A stretch of 42,500 bases of DNA from Penaeus vannamei (GCF_042767895.1 NC_091569.1:12864709-12907208), one strand, 5' to 3'. Positions 20,657 through 31,350 are shown, numbered from the stretch's first letter. The notes: a model not told the origin generated them from the letters alone. Made by a program: numbers and translations.

Positions 20657-20721
20657 GATGTCACCGCGGAGATGACCTGAGCCGACCAGCAGGTGACCTA
20701 GTTTTAATCAGCGGGAGGTCA
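20602..20721. promoter_or_regulatory. Cluster of nuclear-receptor half-sites
   Basis: Five half-sites fall within 120 bases: GGGTCA (20602-20607), AGGTCA (20613-20618), TGACCT (20673-20678), TGACCT (20694-20699) and AGGTCA (20716-20721). The first two form a direct repeat with 5-base spacing (DR5-type). AGGTCA is the half-site of nuclear receptors, including the ecdysone receptor/USP and retinoid-type families. The cluster ends 105 bases before the start codon at 20827. Binding is inference. Confidence 0.4.
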
Positions 20722-20815
20722 TCCTCGTCGTAGCTTTGAGGTTTCTGCGTCACAGTAAGGTTGCATGTACTCAAGGTTTTTCTCTAACCCCGTGTGTGTA
20801 TTTCCCCCCTTACAG

Positions 20816-20826
20816 CAGGGAGCAGG
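20816..20826 (+). other. 5' UTR remnant in the signal-peptide exon
   Basis: These eleven bases lie between the acceptor and the ATG; three fewer are included if the second AG of the tandem acceptor is used. This implies at least one upstream non-coding exon. A possible donor (GTAAGG) lies at 20755-20760, which would leave a very short 61-base intron. Confidence 0.4.
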
Positions 20827-20932
20827 ATGCGGCCAGGTGCCTCTCCTACTGGCTCCTCCACGGCCCCTTCCCTGCTGCTGACGCCCCTGCTCCTGCTCCT
20901 GCTGGCCCTTGCTTGTTCGCTCGTCAACGCAA
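20827..20932 (+). CDS. First coding exon, signal peptide of a secreted/membrane protein
   Basis: The acceptor is pyrimidine-rich with a NAGNAG tandem (AG ends at 20815 and 20818). Eleven bases later is ATG with A at -3. The exon encodes 35 residues plus one base and ends at 20932 against a full-consensus donor (GTAAGT, 20933-20938), giving a phase-1 intron. The protein starts MRPGASPTGSSTAPS. A leucine core follows (residues 16-28: LLLTPLLLLLLAL), then ACSLVNA, with V33 and A35 at -3/-1 for signal peptidase cleavage. A phase-1 intron directly after the signal peptide is typical of extracellular modular proteins, including immunoglobulin-superfamily receptors. That is a family expectation and does not identify the gene. 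GC-rich, CTG-heavy codons contrast with the surrounding AT-rich DNA. No downstream exon was recognised in the window. Confidence 0.6.
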
Positions 20933-20938
20933 GTAAGT

Positions 20939-21178
20939 ACACGTCCTCTTGTTCTCGTTATAGTTCTCCGCGTATGAGGGTTTCTGTTGGTACACTTTAA
21001 CATACGACCGCGATTCTGTGGCTGTCGGGGGCGCCTCACACGGGCTGCCCTTCCGAAGGCTTCTCTTGCGGGCTTCCAGGGGCTCTCTGCCCTGGGTATG
21101 CTGTGGAAAGGAGGGCCTTGCTGAGCGGGATCTTGGGCCAGAGTTGGTCTTGGTGATATTGCTGTTACTATTGTCGTT
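20939..21178 (+). other. Start of intron 1 (inferred)
   Basis: Unique GC-moderate sequence downstream of the donor, running into the TTA domain. The reading frame of the exon would close at about 21000 if unspliced, which supports splicing at 20932. Confidence 0.4.
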
Positions 21179-21179
21179 A

Positions 21180-21530
<351 letters not shown>

Positions 21531-22010
21531 AATAATAGTTGTAATAATAGTGATATTGATAATGATAATTGGATGATAAGGGTAATAGCGATGCTAATTA
21601 GGTTAATGATAATAATGATAAAGATTAATGATGGTATTAATAATGATAATGATGATTAGGATAATGATAATGGTAACAATAACAGCAGTGATGGTAATGA
21701 TAATGATTAGATAATAAATGGTAATGGCAATTATAATAGTAATAATGAGGATGATGTTAATGGTAATAGTAGTGATAGTGATAATGACGATGATCAAGTT
21801 GACGATGATAATGATAATGATGGTATTAATAGTAATGGTAATAATAATAACGATAAGAATAGTAAAACTGATAATAGTATTAATTGATGGTATTAATAGT
21901 AATAATGATTATGATAACAATGAGGATTGTAATGATGATAGTGATAATGATGATAAGGACAATGACAGTAATAGTAATTCTGGCACTGTGATAATTACAA
22001 TGATTATGAT
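21531..22010. repeat. AATAATGAT-type repeat, opposite strand bias
   Basis: Here the plus strand reads AATAATGAT/GATAATGG, the complement of the neighbouring TTATTATCA composition. The block looks like an inverted segment of the same repeat domain. Confidence 0.8.
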
Positions 22011-22114
22011 AACAATAATCATTATCATTATGATGATAATGATATTTATGATAGCCATTTTATTACTATTGTTATTGTCATTGTTATTGCTGAACCGTAT
22101 TCATATTGACAAAT
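22011..22114. repeat. ATT/TTG-type cryptic repeat
   Basis: The strand bias returns to T-rich (ATCATTATCATTATG, TTATTGTCATTG) up to the foldback element. Confidence 0.75.
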
Positions 22115-22311
22115 GTAGAAAAGGTATGAATGAGAATAAATATCTTCACAATACAAGAGATGTGTTTGACCGGTCTCGAATATATCTTCGTCAGAAATAT
22201 ATGTATTTCTGACGAGGATATATTATGCTCAGATACATCTCTTGTATATGAACCGGTAAAATACATCTCTTGTATTGTGAAGATGTTCATTCTCCTTCAT
22301 TCCTTTTCTGC
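22115..22311. mobile_element. Foldback/MITE-like palindromic element
   Basis: The left arm (22115-22174) and right arm (22250-22311) are inverted copies of about 60 bases with a few substitutions. They share AATACAAGAGATGT against ACATCTCTTGTATT, TCTTCACAATACAAG against CTTGTATTGTGAAGA, and ACCGGT. The centre holds a second near-perfect hairpin (22179-22221) built on CTTCGTCAGAAATA. A partial extra copy of ACATCTCTTGTAT lies at 22235-22247. Both strands translate to similar peptides because the element is a palindrome. There is no transposase. I associate this sequence from memory with a repeat common in penaeid shrimp; that needs a database check. Confidence 0.8.
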
Positions 22312-22475
22312 AATTGTTATTGATATTGATATTTATATGATTGATGTTATTATTACTGTTATTTTTATCTTCATTATCAATTTTATCATTATTGTCATTG
22401 ATGCTAAATTATCAATATCAATTATCAATATCATTGTTATTGTTATGATGATGATGATTATTGCTGTTGTTATTA

Positions 22476-22511
<36 letters not shown>

Positions 22512-22752
22512 CATTATTATTGTCGTTATTATTATCATTATTACTGTTGTTATTATCATTATTGTTATGATCATCATTGTTATTATTTATTCTAGTTATA
22601 CTGATGAATGTAAACATTAGAGAAATGATAACGCCAAATAGTAAAGATAGAATAAAATCGCTAGTAATAATAATGATGATAATAATAGAAACGGTAATTG
22701 ATAGTAATAGTAAAGGTTATGGTTGTTTTTTATTATTTTATTATTATTATTA

Positions 22753-22803
<51 letters not shown>

Positions 22804-22865
22804 CATTATTGTTTTATTATTGCTTTGCTATTATTATTATTATTATAATTATTATTATCAGTAAT
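22312..22865. repeat. TTA/TTG/ATC repeat domain
   Basis: T-rich trinucleotide repeats with two purer TTA runs (about 22476-22510 and 22736-22802), interrupted at 22605-22725 by A-rich, more unique sequence. Confidence 0.85.
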
Positions 22866-22935
22866 AGTAGTAGTAGTAGTACCAGTACTGCTACTAGTAC
22901 TAGTACTACTGCTAGCACTACTACTACTAGTGCTG
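22866..22935. repeat. Palindromic (AGT)n/(ACT)n microsatellite
   Basis: AGT units run into a core of CTACTAGTACTAGTACTA and then ACT units, so the repeat is its own approximate reverse complement. It can fold into a long hairpin or cruciform. Confidence 0.8.
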
Positions 22936-23345
22936 CTATTACTATTACTGTTTTTTTTCATTATTATTATTATTATTATTGTTATTACTATTATTATTAT
23001 TATCATTGTCATTGCCATTATCATTATTATTTTTTACATTGAAACTTGACAGTGGTAAGATTTTTTATTAGTATTTTTATTATTAATGTTATCCTTGTTG
23101 TTATTGTTGATTTTCTTGTCAACCTATTGATATTATTATTATCATTAACACCATCATTACTATAGCAATTACTACTATTATTGATAGCAATAGTAATTGT
23201 GAAGATATTGCTATCCGTATCTATTGATATTACATTTTGTTATTGATGTTCACATTGCTTTAGGCGTAACGCACCTCTTTATAATGTCATTATTATTATT
23301 ATCGATATTATTATAATTTGGTGTTGCTATTATTTTCATTATCAC
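22936..23345. repeat. TTA-rich decayed repeat
   Basis: ATTATTATT runs (22960-23035 and 23290-23305) separated by AT-rich, partly unique sequence. No gene. Confidence 0.75.
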
Positions 23346-23431
23346 TATAACCACAGACTGCAGAATAAGGGAAATCGGTACAAGGAATCTGATTTGTTGA
23401 AGGAAGTGAACGTTGAACGGGGTGTGAACGT

Positions 23432-23463
23432 GGAGGGGGAAGGGGGGTGGGGGTGGGGGTGGA
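23432..23463 (+). other. G-quadruplex candidate
   Basis: Four consecutive runs of at least five G separated by one or two bases (GGGGG-AA-GGGGGG-T-GGGGG-T-GGGGG), matching the classical G3+N1-7 pattern. An 11-base G run follows near 23510-23521. Confidence 0.7.
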
Positions 23464-23564
23464 CTGGTTTATTTTCTTTTTATTTGCCCGAGAATGTAAG
23501 GAGTGCGTAGGGGGGGGGGGGTAATATGCTTGAGAATGCTAACGGCAGAGATTGATGAGTGTTG

Positions 23565-23875
23565 CTTCACTCTTTCTTTTTCTTTCTCTCTCTTTCACTT
23601 TATCTTTCTCCTTCTCTTTCTCTCTTTCGCTTTCGTTCCCTCTCCCTCTGTCTCTCTCCTTTCTCTCTCTTTCGCTTTATCTTTCTCCTTCTCTTTCTCT
23701 CTTTCGCTTTCGTTCTCTCTCCCTCTCTCTCTCTTCCTTTCTCCCTGAGTCTCTCCCTCTCCCTGTCTCTCTCTTCCTTTCTCTCTCCCTCCCCCTCATC
23801 CTTCTCTTCCTCCCCCTCTCCCTCCCCCTCATACTTCTCTTCCTCCCCGCCCTCCCTGCCCCCTGCTCACCCCCA
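23565..23875. repeat. C/T-rich array with 77-bp tandem duplication
   Basis: A 77-base C/T-rich unit containing TTTATCTTTCTCCTTCTC and TTTCGCTTTCGTT occurs twice in tandem (about 23592-23668 and 23669-23745). It is followed by CCTCCCCCTCATNCTTCTCTT duplicated near 23793 and 23827. Confidence 0.85.
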
Positions 23876-25045
<1,170 letters not shown>

Positions 25046-25046
25046 T

Positions 25047-25050
25047 GTGA

Positions 25051-25085
<35 letters not shown>

Positions 25086-25125
25086 TGTGTTTGTGTTTGT
25101 GTTTGTGTTTGTGTGTGTGTGTGTG

Positions 25126-25172
<47 letters not shown>

Positions 25173-25286
25173 TGTGTGTGTGAGAGTGTGTGTGAGTGTG
25201 TGTGCGTGTGAGTGTGTGTGCGTGTGAGTGCGTGTGAGTGTGAGTGTGAGTGTGCGTGTGAGTGTGCGTGTGCGTGTGCGTGTGTC

Positions 25287-25374
<88 letters not shown>

Positions 25375-25425
25375 CGAGAGCGTGTGTGAGTGTGTGTGTC
25401 CGTCTGTCTGTCTGCCTGTCTATGT
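25047..25425. repeat. (GT)n-(GTGA)n-(GA)n compound array
   Basis: GT units with TTGTG variants (25047-25170) and GTGTGA/GTGCGTGA units (25170-25288), then an abrupt switch to GA (25290-25382) interrupted by two GGGCGAGAG units (25331-25339 and 25371-25380), and a final GTGT/GTCT tail. Confidence 0.97.
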
Positions 25426-25850
25426 CCGTACGTATGGGAAATTTTGTATAGCGTTTAGAAAAAAAGCGGAAGGAAGGGTCACCGGAAGGAAGAGTCTTGA
25501 TAGATTTCAGGACCGAGGCGGAACAAGATAGACTAGGAAGGTAACAATAGGCTATAAAGGCGGGGAGATAAGGCGTCCTTGCCGAGACGAGATGATGGAG
25601 CCTATTGAGACCAGACAGGCCTTTGCCGAGGTAGGGTTATGGTTTAAGGGAGAGAATGGAGGAAAAATTAATATTTCTGGGAGCAAGTGAACAGAGGATA
25701 AAGAAGGGGTCTGGGGATGCGGCGGAATGGTAGACCGACCAGAGGAGGAGATAGCAGACAGAGCGAAAAAATGGCAAGAGACCACTTTCTTGTGATTTGG
25801 TGAAAGCCGTGAGACAAGACGAGTGAGGTATCTCGTCTTCGCAAGGGATC
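25426..25850. other. Purine-leaning unique sequence
   Basis: No repeat array and no recognisable exon. A 176-codon minus-strand frame (25552-26082) extends across this area and the adjacent minisatellite. Confidence 0.4.
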
Positions 25851-26012
25851 GAGACCTTTTCTTAATGGATCGGAGCCGTTTCTTAAAGGATCGATTTTTT
25901 CTTATGTGTTCGAAACCTTCTCTTAAGGGATCGTAGCCTTTTCTTAAGGGATTAAACCGCTTTTTTAAGGGATCGAAACCCTTTTTCATGGGATCGAACC
26001 CTTTTCTCTGAG
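25851..26012 (-). repeat. 21-bp minisatellite encoding a heptapeptide in one frame
   Basis: About eight diverged copies of a unit close to TTTTCTTAAGGGATCGAAACC. On the minus strand, the open frame 25552-26082 reads them as seven-residue repeats (KGFDPMK, KGFDPLK, KRFNPLR, KGYDPLR, then more diverged copies). The period is a multiple of three and no copy introduces a stop. The flanking residues resemble no known domain, so I annotate DNA repeat, not gene. Confidence 0.7.
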
Positions 26013-26490
26013 CAAGGAGTGAAGTGGCAAGACAGGATGACTGATAGACAGGATAGTGACAGGAGGAGTAAACTTCTTGCAAGACGACTCACGATATGAT
26101 TTTGAAAGTTAAAGAAATAGACAAGTTCGTTGTCAAAGTCGCGGAAGGCAGAGGTGGGGTGGGGGGGGGGACTCGCAAGGGGTAGCAAGAGTTGCAATTT
26201 AAGAAAATGAGGATAGATTTGAAATTATTGTCAAATATTGGAGGGGAGAAATGTCCGGCCGAGCATAAAATGGAAACAAATATATAAAATCGGGAAACGG
26301 CCAAAAGTTCGATGGAGCTCCAATCAAACACTGGTTTCCACTTCCACCATTAATTACCACACAAATAAACCGGCACTAATTTTGGGATCTAATGAATGTT
26401 GAAATTGGAAACCAGTATTTGGTTGCAGTTGGGTTGCAGGCGAAGTTTTATTTCTGATTTCCAAGAGTGTTTTAATAGTGTAAGCCAAGT
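26013..26490. other. AT-leaning unique island
   Basis: Unique sequence with a 10-base inverted repeat (CTGGTTTCCA at 26331-26340, complement at 26406-26415) enclosing CCATTAATTACC. TATATAAA lies at about 26279. No exon recognised. Confidence 0.4.
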
Positions 26491-26497
26491 GGGCCGA

Positions 26498-26570
26498 GAA
26501 GGTGGCGGAGGGGCGGAAGGGGTGAGGAGGGTGGGGGGAGGAGGGGAGGGGGGCGGGGAGGCGGACATAA
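26498..26570 (+). repeat. G-rich tract
   Basis: GGTGGCGGAGGGGCGGAAGG followed by GGGGGGAGGAGGGGAGGGGGG-type runs; strong quadruplex potential. Confidence 0.7.
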
Positions 26571-27330
26571 TTGGTGAAGACAAGGGTACCATGTTTAATG
26601 AACTTGAGTTAAAAAGATTTAATGGAATCCTAGAGGGATGACGTTTGAGTTAACGGCGCAGGTCGGGGGAAGGGGGGTGGGGGTGGTGTGGAGGCAGGGA
26701 GATGAATGAATGTGAACGCGAGGATAAAAGGGAGGAATTGAACGCGATGGAAGGAAAGAAACGAGAATGTATGATCCTCCTCTCCCGCCGGGATCGCAGC
26801 GAGTTCGTTGTGTCTTGGCAAATAAAACGCAAAAGAAGGAGATTTTAGAAATATTGCTTGGCTGTTCCTCAGTGCGCTTCTGCTGTGTGTGGTGTGTGAC
26901 CTGGTTTGCACAAAGACTTTCATTAAAGTTTCATAATTTTTGCATGAATTAGTTTCTCGTCAGACTTGAGGCAAAGTTACGGTAGTTAGCCGACTGTTCA
27001 GAAATGTCTTCTTTTAAGTTATATATATCTTTTAATTCTCGTGCCGCGTAAAACACTCCCGGCGAAGCGACTTGGAACGCAGTAGAAAACCGATATTTGA
27101 ACGGATTAATCAGGAGTGTTTTGTCCCGCGGTGACGCCAGACACGACAAAAAGCAGCGGAGAGAGAAAAAATACGAAAAGTCGTTTAAAAAGGGCAGAAT
27201 GGAGATTAATGGGAACGAGAATGGAAGAGTGAAGACAGCAAGGAGGGCGCCGAGGCAAGAAAAAAAGATAAGTTGGAGGAGGGATGAATGAACTGTCTAA
27301 TGAATGGGAGGGGAATATCCAGAGTAGGAG
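26571..27330. other. Unique sequence, no gene recognised
   Basis: Mostly non-repetitive. Contains a 10-base inverted repeat (AAAACACTCC at 27050-27059 with its complement at 27113-27122) around GGATTAATC (about 27103). Frames on both strands carry no known motif. Confidence 0.4.
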
Positions 27331-27352
27331 TTGGTACTGGGAGGAGGATTGG

Positions 27353-27601
27353 GGTCGAAGCAGGTCGTGGGGTGAGGGGAAGGGGGTTGTAGCTATGGGG
27401 TCGAAGCAGGTCGTGGGGTGGGGTTTAGGGAGGTTGTAGCTATGGGGTCGAAGCAGGTCGTGGGGTGAGGGGAAGGGGGTTGTAGCTATGGGGTCGAAGC
27501 AGGTCGTGGGGTGGGGTTTAGGGAAGTTGTAGCTATGGGGTCGAAGTAGGTCGTGGGGGGGAGGTTGTAGCTATGGGGTCGAAGCAGGTCGTGGGGTTGA
27601 A
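27353..27601 (+). repeat. 46/47-bp minisatellite with alternating subtypes
   Basis: Six copies start with TCGAAG(C/T)AGGTCGTGGGG at 27355, 27401, 27448, 27494, 27541 and 27579. The linkers alternate: TGAGGGGAAGGGGGTTGTAG in odd copies and TGGGGTTTAGGGARGTTGTAG in even copies. The period therefore alternates 46 and 47 bases, forming a 93-base dimeric higher-order unit. The fifth linker is shortened to give a 38-base copy. Confidence 0.93.
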
Positions 27602-28340
27602 GTGTTGGTTGAAGATAAGACTGATTGTGGTGGGAGTCTTGAATAGGGAGATTGTTCAGGAGAGAGGGAGGTGTATGTATTTAGTGCATATGTGGAGAGA
27701 TGAATGCAGTTATGTTCGCGTGTATGTGGATGGATGGATACATGAATGTATGTGTGAGTAACTGAGAGAGATAGAGAGAAAGGGAAAAGGAAAGGGAAAG
27801 AGAAAGAGAGAGAAGATAACCAAATATATAAGTACATATATATAAATACATCGGCATCAGGAGAGCAGCAAGGGAGAGCCGACATCCTTCCCCAGACAAA
27901 GGGGTTATGGTCACCACCGCGTAACAATTAAGCCTCCATTACGGAAAGTCACTGTAGCATTAGTGATGAGAAATGGATTCCTGGTCGGTGTCTTTTCTTA
28001 AGTGTGGAGGAAGGGTGTCGGAAGAAAGCAGGAGGGAAAAGCGGATATTTCTAAGGAGAAATGAATGGGAGAGCGTGGTCGGAATGCATGGAAATGAAGG
28101 GGGAAGAAGGAGCAAGGAGTGGATTAAGGATAAAGAGGGAAGTAGAGAAGAAGAAAGGAAGGAGATGGGTAATTTTGTTAGTAGTTTAGGTCGAGGGTGA
28201 AAAAAGGTGAATTGGAAAGCTAACTTGAGAATAAGATAAGAGGTTAGGAAAGCAGGAGAAAATGGAAATTTGGAAAAGAGTAAGGATGGTAGGGAGAGGG
28301 AGGAGGAGAGCGGAGGATGATCAACGATTATCAGTGCAAA
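27602..28340. other. Purine-leaning unique sequence
   Basis: No recognisable gene. A GTGGATGGATGGATAC patch lies at 27726-27740 and a GAGAAAGGGAAAAGG tract at 27765-27815. Confidence 0.45.
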
Positions 28341-28445
28341 ACCTACTCACGACCCAGAGTGTTGTGAGGGTCGTTGCAAGGCGTTGTCGCGTCGTATCAC
28401 CCCCTCCTCTCCCTTCTCGGCCTTTCTAAAAATACCCGGCAGGAG

Positions 28446-28491
28446 CCAATGCGATACGGCTCTCGAGAGTTGCGACAGCGGAGTATAAATA
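28446..28491 (+). promoter_or_regulatory. Candidate CCAAT/TATA core promoter
   Basis: CCAAT at 28446-28450 and TATAAATA at 28484-28491 lie 33 bases apart in a CpG-containing unique island (28330-28670), with GC-rich sequence where a start site would fall (about 28512-28520). No initiator match or credible downstream ORF was found, so this may be chance. Confidence 0.25.
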
Positions 28492-28559
28492 ACAACGTGA
28501 GTTATCGCCGCGCCCTTGCATTTGGCGAATTCGCCGTCTGGAGTTTCCCGGAGGCGCTG

Positions 28560-28615
28560 TGCTGGGCCCGGGCACTGTGGAAGGCACTGTGCGGGGCCAG
28601 GCACTGTCGAGGAGC
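28560..28615 (+). repeat. Short GGCACTGTG tandem repeat
   Basis: GGGCACTGTGGAA, GGCACTGTGCGGGGCCA and GGCACTGTCGAGG are three successive copies of a diverged 14-18-base unit. A related GCGCTGTGCTGGGCCC precedes them. Confidence 0.6.
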
Positions 28616-28960
28616 GTCTGCATGGCCGTCATGAGGGACAATGGCGCGGCCGGGGGGAAAAATCATGATATGGGAAGATGAAAGGAACTTCTTTTTCGGG
28701 GGCCGCCTATTCTTCTTCCGTCGCGAAATTTGCGTCGGCCATAGGTAAAGAATGTGCTACTTCGCTCGCAAACATTAGCTTTTCACTCGAGTGTTTGTTC
28801 TGTGCTTTGCTTTTTTGTTTTATTTATTTACTTACTTCGTTGTTCACTTGTTTACTTATGTATTTATAAAGAGAAGAGGGAGGTGATCTTGGTTGGAAGG
28901 GATAGCTTATGAATAATCAAGGCGAAGGGAGAGTACGATAGAAAACAGGGAAAAGAGAGA
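28616..28960. other. Unique sequence, no gene recognised
   Basis: Mixed sequence with TTATTTATTTACTTACTT at 28821-28840. No exon supported. Confidence 0.45.
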
Positions 28961-28967
28961 GGTGAAA

Positions 28968-29220
<253 letters not shown>

Positions 29221-29365
29221 GCTCCCGGGGAGGAGGAAAGACTAACAATAACCAGAGGTAGATAACGGCCCTCGGAGATAACCGGGACGACGTCTGAAAG
29301 AAACTCGGGCAAAAATGTGAGACGGCCAAAGAAGGCGGCCGGGCGATGATGGGCAATTTTGTCGT
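29221..29365. other. Short unique island
   Basis: About 145 bases of non-repetitive sequence between two purine-rich domains. No gene recognised. Confidence 0.45.
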
Positions 29366-29735
29366 GTTGACTTGGGGGGGGGGGTGGAAGGAGGGGTGAG
29401 GGGGAAGCCAAGGGTCGGTGGGGGCGGGATGGGAATGGGGGGGGGGAGGCGAGGGTTGGTTGGGGAGGTTGGGAGGGGGATGGGGCAGGCATGGGTTGGT
29501 TGGGGAGGTTGAGTGAGGGGGGAAGGGAGGAGAAGGACGGGGAGAAGAAAGGGATGGGAGATAAGGAGGAATGGGTGGAAGATAAGGAGAAAGGGATGGG
29601 TGGGAAGGAGGAATGGGTGGAAGAGAGGGAGGAACGGGATGCAGGAAAACAAGAAGGGGATTGCAGAGTCAGGAGAAGAGTGGGAAAGAGATGGAGGAGA
29701 AAGAAGAAGGGAGAAGGTGATAATGATCAGAGAAA
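29366..29735 (+). repeat. G-rich and G/A-rich minisatellite domain
   Basis: GGGTTGGTTGGGGAGGTTG occurs at about 29453 and 29492. Runs of five to ten G are frequent at 29370-29510. Positions 29520-29735 use GGAAGGAGGAATGGGTGGAAG-type units. High quadruplex potential on the plus strand. Confidence 0.85.
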
Positions 29736-30012
29736 TCAGAGAATTCAGAGCTTCCCCTCCCCCACCCCCACCCCCACGAACTTCTTCCCCTTGTCCCCTT
29801 TCTCTCCCCCCCCCTACCCCTTTCTCCCTACTCCTCTCCCCTCTCGCCAGACACAATGGCAGACACCCACACTGATGAGCCTCCGAGCTAATGTCCAGGA
29901 GGCGCGACTGACGCTCGGGTTTTGACGTGACACAGGCCGGCGCGGGGAGGGGTTGGGGTAAGGGGGGTTGGGGAGGGACTGCAGGGTGTTTTGGGATGAG
30001 GGGAAGGGGGAA

Positions 30013-30015
<3 letters not shown>
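29736..30015. other. C-rich patch and unique sequence
   Basis: Positions 29753-29845 are CCCC-rich and mixed sequence follows. No gene. Confidence 0.5.
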
Positions 30016-30070
<55 letters not shown>

Positions 30071-30305
30071 ATGAAGGAGGGAGAGAGAGAGAGAGAGAGA
30101 GAGGGAGGGAATGAATGAATGAGGGAGAGAGAGAAGGAGGGAATGGAGGAGGGGGAAAGGAGAGAGGGAGGGAATGAAGGAGGGGGAAAGGAGGGAGGGA
30201 GGGAATGAAGGAGGGGGAAAGGAGGGAGGGAGAGAGGGAGGGCGGGAATGAAGGAGGGGGAAGGGATAGAGTGAGGAAATGAAGTAGGAAGAGAGGGAGA
30301 GAGGA
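30016..30305 (+). repeat. (GA)n array and GGGAATGAAGGAGGGGGAAA minisatellite
   Basis: A GA run (30017-30063) precedes further GA and a set of about four copies of a ~32-40-base unit containing GGGAATG(A/G)AGGAGGGGGAA (near 30138, 30170, 30202 and 30242). One related copy is AT-substituted. Confidence 0.9.
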
Positions 30306-30944
30306 GGGAGTGGTGGCGTAACCTCGGATGGGGATGAGGGAGTTCAAGGGTGAGAATAGGGATCGAGGGAGACTCCGCCATTCTCTCGCGAGGAACGAGA
30401 CAATGGGTTCCTGGTCTGTACTGCTCGTTTAATTTTTCCGCCGCCGTGATTTTTGGGAGATTAAAAGCGCTAGTCGTGTGCAGGTGACGGAAGGAATGGA
30501 TATGGAGGTGCGCTTGTGCTGGCGTGTGTGTGTGTTTGTGTGTGTGTGTAATCTGCATCGACGGGGATTTTTATTTTGGTACAGGATCTATCAGACGCCG
30601 ATTTGCTGGGTGTTTTGTCGAGCGTGGAATGGGAGCACTCCGTATATTTTTTTTCTCCTTCTTCCCCATTTATTTATTTATTCATTCATTTATCTATTCA
30701 TTATTTTGAAAAGAGGCCTTTATTTGTATATAAGAAAAGAAAAAAAATTATACAGCAACACGGAATATTTAATCCTCACGGCAGGAAGACTATTCCTTGC
30801 AACAGGAATTGTTTATTTAATACACACCAGAACGTGATGCCGCTGTTTGTTGCGCTGTCACGGATATTAACAATGGTGCATGGCGACGCGGACAGATGCG
30901 GCGGGCTGCATGATGCCCCCCGTCTCGCACTGGGCTGGGGGAAA
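30306..30944. other. Unique island, no gene recognised
   Basis: Non-repetitive apart from a GT patch (30522-30550) and TTTATTTATTCATTCATTTAT (30669-30695). Several overlapping frames exist, but none shows a known motif. Confidence 0.45.
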
Positions 30945-31350
30945 GGGGGAAGGGAATAAAGAGGGGAAGAGAGGGGAAGGGGAGGAAGTGGGAGGTGGGA
31001 GAGAGGGGAAGGGTGGTAAAGAGGAGGGAAGAGAGGGGAAGGGGAGGAAGTGGAAGGTGGGAGTGAGGGGAAGGGGGGTAAAGAGGAGGGAAAAGAGGGA
31101 AGGGGAGGTGGGAGAGAGGAAGGGAAGAGGGAAGAGAGGGGAAGGGGAGGAAGTGGAATGTGGGAGAAAGAGGTGGTGATAATAAGGAGAGGAAGAGATG
31201 GAAAGGTGAGGAAGTGGAAGGTGGGACAGAGGGAAAGGGTGATAAAGAGGAGGAACAGTTACTAAGGGGAGGAAGTGGGAGGTGGGAGGGAAAGAGGTGG
31301 GAAGGCGAGGAAGTGGGAGGTGGGAGACAGAAGTGTGGAAGTGGAAGAGA
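30945..31350 (+). repeat. ~61-bp G/A minisatellite
   Basis: GAGGAAGTGG anchors lie at about 30982, 31044, 31147, 31208, 31269 and 31307, mostly spaced 61-62 bases. They are followed by GGTGGGA and preceded by GAGAGGGGAAGG. The plus strand is nearly free of C. Confidence 0.88.

Noticed and set aside
20755..20815. A 61-base intron between GTAAGG and the signal-peptide acceptor
   Set aside because: Both sites are plausible, but 61 bases is very short, and an upstream exon farther away is at least as likely. Not annotated as an intron.
29242..30558. 438-codon minus-strand frame
   Set aside because: Composition is Ser/Pro/Leu/His from the complement of G/A-rich minisatellites and a GA array. Such tracts lack stops on the pyrimidine strand.
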